DNA from: Cristatella mucedo
Lineage: Eukaryota; Bryozoa; Phylactolaemata; Cristatellidae
Assembly (NCBI GenBank): GCA_009760855.2
Contig: WPIO01000008.1
Span: 6,201,501-6,265,500, forward strand
Length of the DNA: 64,000 nt
Direction: 5' to 3'
A model generated the notes under the pieces. That model did no database searches. It was not told where the DNA came from and was given only the letters and a program-made list of their open reading frames with translations. Positions 62,145 through 64,000 of this stretch are shown here, piece after piece. Each line of letters starts with the position of its first letter. The stretch's first letter is position 1. A program made the translations under genes and the position numbers.

Positions 62145-62420
62145 CCTCACGCGACTCCCTGGTCCCCTGGTCGACTCAGATGATTCATCGACCACAACTG
62201 TGCACCGGCCGACCCTGATGGTGAATCCACCATCTGGCCACCAGCTGGTTCATGCCACATCAAAAGCGGACGGCAGCAGTGCACTGGCCGACCCTGATGG
62301 TGAATACACCATTTGGCCACCAGCTGGTTACAGGCCTGTGTCCATACCACATCACAGGTGGACCACAGCTGTGCACCGGCCCCTCTCTGTGATGCTTCCA
62401 ACAACTCACCAGTGGCTTAT
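62145..62420 (+). repeat. Rep-X, right part, with internal tandem units
   Basis: CCGACCCTGATGGTGAATCC and CATCTGGCCACCAGCTGGTT occur twice about 80 bp apart, so this copy carries a tandem duplication of its middle block. It continues the repeat interrupted at 60258. Confidence 0.6.
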
Positions 62421-62424
62421 CAGA

Positions 62425-62540
62425 GGAGCATGCATACAATACATATGTACATACGAACTACACGCACCCTTGACCTTAAGGTCACAAGTCAGGAGCCGGC
62501 ATACAATACAAACATACATACGTACATACGAACTACAGTA
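62425..62540. repeat. Tandem duplication with TACATACGAACTACA
   Basis: CATACAATACATATGTACAT and CATACAATACAAACATACAT start two units about 70 bp apart, both ending ACATACGAACTACA. Confidence 0.7.
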
Positions 62541-62550
62541 TGAACAATAA

Positions 62551-64000
62551 TTAGTGGGTTTTATATTGCTTACACCTGCCAATAAGGTTATAAGAAGAGA
62601 GGTAATTAAATGATAATAGGAAAATCCACAACAGAATTGTTTGGCTGTGCAATCCAAAATATAAACTGTCATGAGTAGAAAACGCTGCATTGCTGCCAGC
62701 GAAGAATAATTGGCAATACTTGCACAAGAGCAATGCTGTAGTGAAATTGACTTTATACGTCCACAATAGCTCCGGGTGTATTACAGTAGCCTTCGTAAAA
62801 AAGGTTTACAATCATCAACTTTTACGAATGTGAATAGAACATAATAGAGTAAATACGAAGCTATGGTCGTATCCTAAAGCGAGAGAGACATCAAGGATTT
62901 AACAAAAATACACTACTATCGTATGATCATTATCTTCCCCATCAGCCATATTACCATCGCTGGCAGCAGTAGCTCATTAATAATTAGCTGTGGAGGCAAC
63001 ACAGATACGACACAGTGAACTATTAAGACTCATATCATCTTTCGTGTTTGGGAAGATTGGTTGAGCATGCATCTTAAAAGCACATTGACTTCGATAAAAA
63101 TTACGGTAAATAGGCGAGATTCGCTTAAAACTACCGTAATGTTGCCAAGACACCTTAACACTGTTTCGAGCATATTATAATTCTAAATGTAATATGATTA
63201 GTGGTTGTGTTTGCCAATACTATTCGACTAGATACTGAAGCTCGAGAAGCAGATATGGGTGGCTGAAGCACTTCGTATGGAAATTATATCTTGAAAACCA
63301 CAGCAATGTATTTTTTCACTGCTCAGTTAATCTCATTACCGGTACCTTATTTTCCGCGTACTTGCACATTTCTTTTCTTCTTAGGAGTAATCAATGTATG
63401 CCTATCCGGTAGTTTCATCGTGGCTCGGTCATTGAGCAGCGAGCTCGACCAAAGTGTATGAATATGCCAAAATAGGTCCAGTGTACTTTTCACGATTGTA
63501 CGATGCTAGGTAATGATTAATTCGAGCTACTTTATAAATCAAGACTAGATGGTCGGTCGATTTCTTGTCATAAAATAAACAAAATAGGCAACAAATCTCA
63601 ATTTCATCTCGGAAAATTACCCTAATTTAGGCCAAAATGTATTACATTGGGAAAATATTTCACAAGAAAGAGCTTTGTTTGGAACTTGTATGGTTTCAAA
63701 ATAGGCAAATCTATCTTTAAAGTAGATAACCTTGAAAAATTTATAGTAACTCTAATGGATGTTGTGAAAAATGGCAAAATAAAAATTAATGATTGACAGA
63801 GTTAGGTTTAACTTTTTAATGAAGGGACAGTCCAAAAATTAAACTTGCACGTCAGCTTCGAAGTAGTGTTGTATGTGATTATCCAGTAGGCAGACACCAC
63901 ATTAACTATTTGCGGAATGAAATCACATTACGCCGCTAATCACAGGAGCTGCCAAAAATATTACCTTATATTTTCGTACTCACAAATTAAAGGCATGCAC
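62551..64000. other. No gene recognised
   Basis: AT-rich sequence with no supported exon, repeat or promoter. Could be intron of the adhesion GPCR gene. Confidence 0.35.

Overview
The window is nuclear DNA from an invertebrate animal. Coding capacity is sparse and split by GT-AG introns, and most of the sequence is intergenic or intronic DNA full of retroposons and microsatellites. The recognisable coding parts are animal extracellular and receptor modules: CUB domains, a C-type lectin half-domain and an adhesion-type seven-transmembrane receptor. L2/CR1-like LINEs, tRNA-derived SINEs and long (TA)n, (GA)n and (CA)n tracts fit a sponge, cnidarian, lophotrochozoan or basal deuterostome. I cannot name the organism.

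Host genes, all on the minus strand. (1) Four exons at 3825-3630, 3535-3414, 1791-1575 and 1435-1296 encode two consecutive CUB domains. Every junction is a plausible splice site and the reading phases agree, so this is part of a multi-CUB secreted or membrane protein that extends beyond what is seen here. (2) An exon at 10090-9936 encodes the N-terminal half of a C-type lectin domain. It may belong to the same transcription unit upstream of the CUBs, but this is not shown. (3) The 3' half of an adhesion G-protein-coupled receptor runs right to left: a tentative TM3 exon near 55378-55146, TM4 at 55081-55000, TM5-TM6 at 53734-53532, and the last exon at 47931-47597 with the LTW motif, TM7 and the cytoplasmic tail. 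The LINEs, SINEs and simple repeats at 47.9-55.0 kb lie in its introns. Its extracellular part and TM1-TM2 were not found.

Repeats. Two L2-like non-LTR families dominate. Family A ends in a short (ACATT)n tail; its best copy, at 60.26-62.14 kb, has an RT reading frame with an intact YADD motif and one in-frame nonsense codon near the C-terminal region. Family B ends in a conserved hairpin tail followed by (ATT)n and is present in more than twenty pieces, from about 2 kb down to about 70 bp. Two tRNA-derived SINE families are visible. SINE-B shares its 3' tail with LINE family B, which suggests a LINE-SINE partnership. A further repeat of about 290 bp (Rep-X) is nested inside one family A copy and is itself split by another. 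A 1.05-kb structure at 56.54-57.59 kb looks like a non-autonomous miniature LTR retrotransposon (TRIM-like). Many insertions are nested, which gives a relative chronology.

Other structure: long (TA)n tracts at 18.6 and 36.2 kb, (GA)n tracts at 28.3, 30.6-31.0 and 48.7 kb, a (CA)n tract at 51.2 kb, and a CpG-dense stretch at 37.1-37.6 kb. The remaining stretches hold no gene I can support. No rRNA gene, intact tRNA gene, CRISPR array or operon was seen, and I found no clearly novel multi-gene system.
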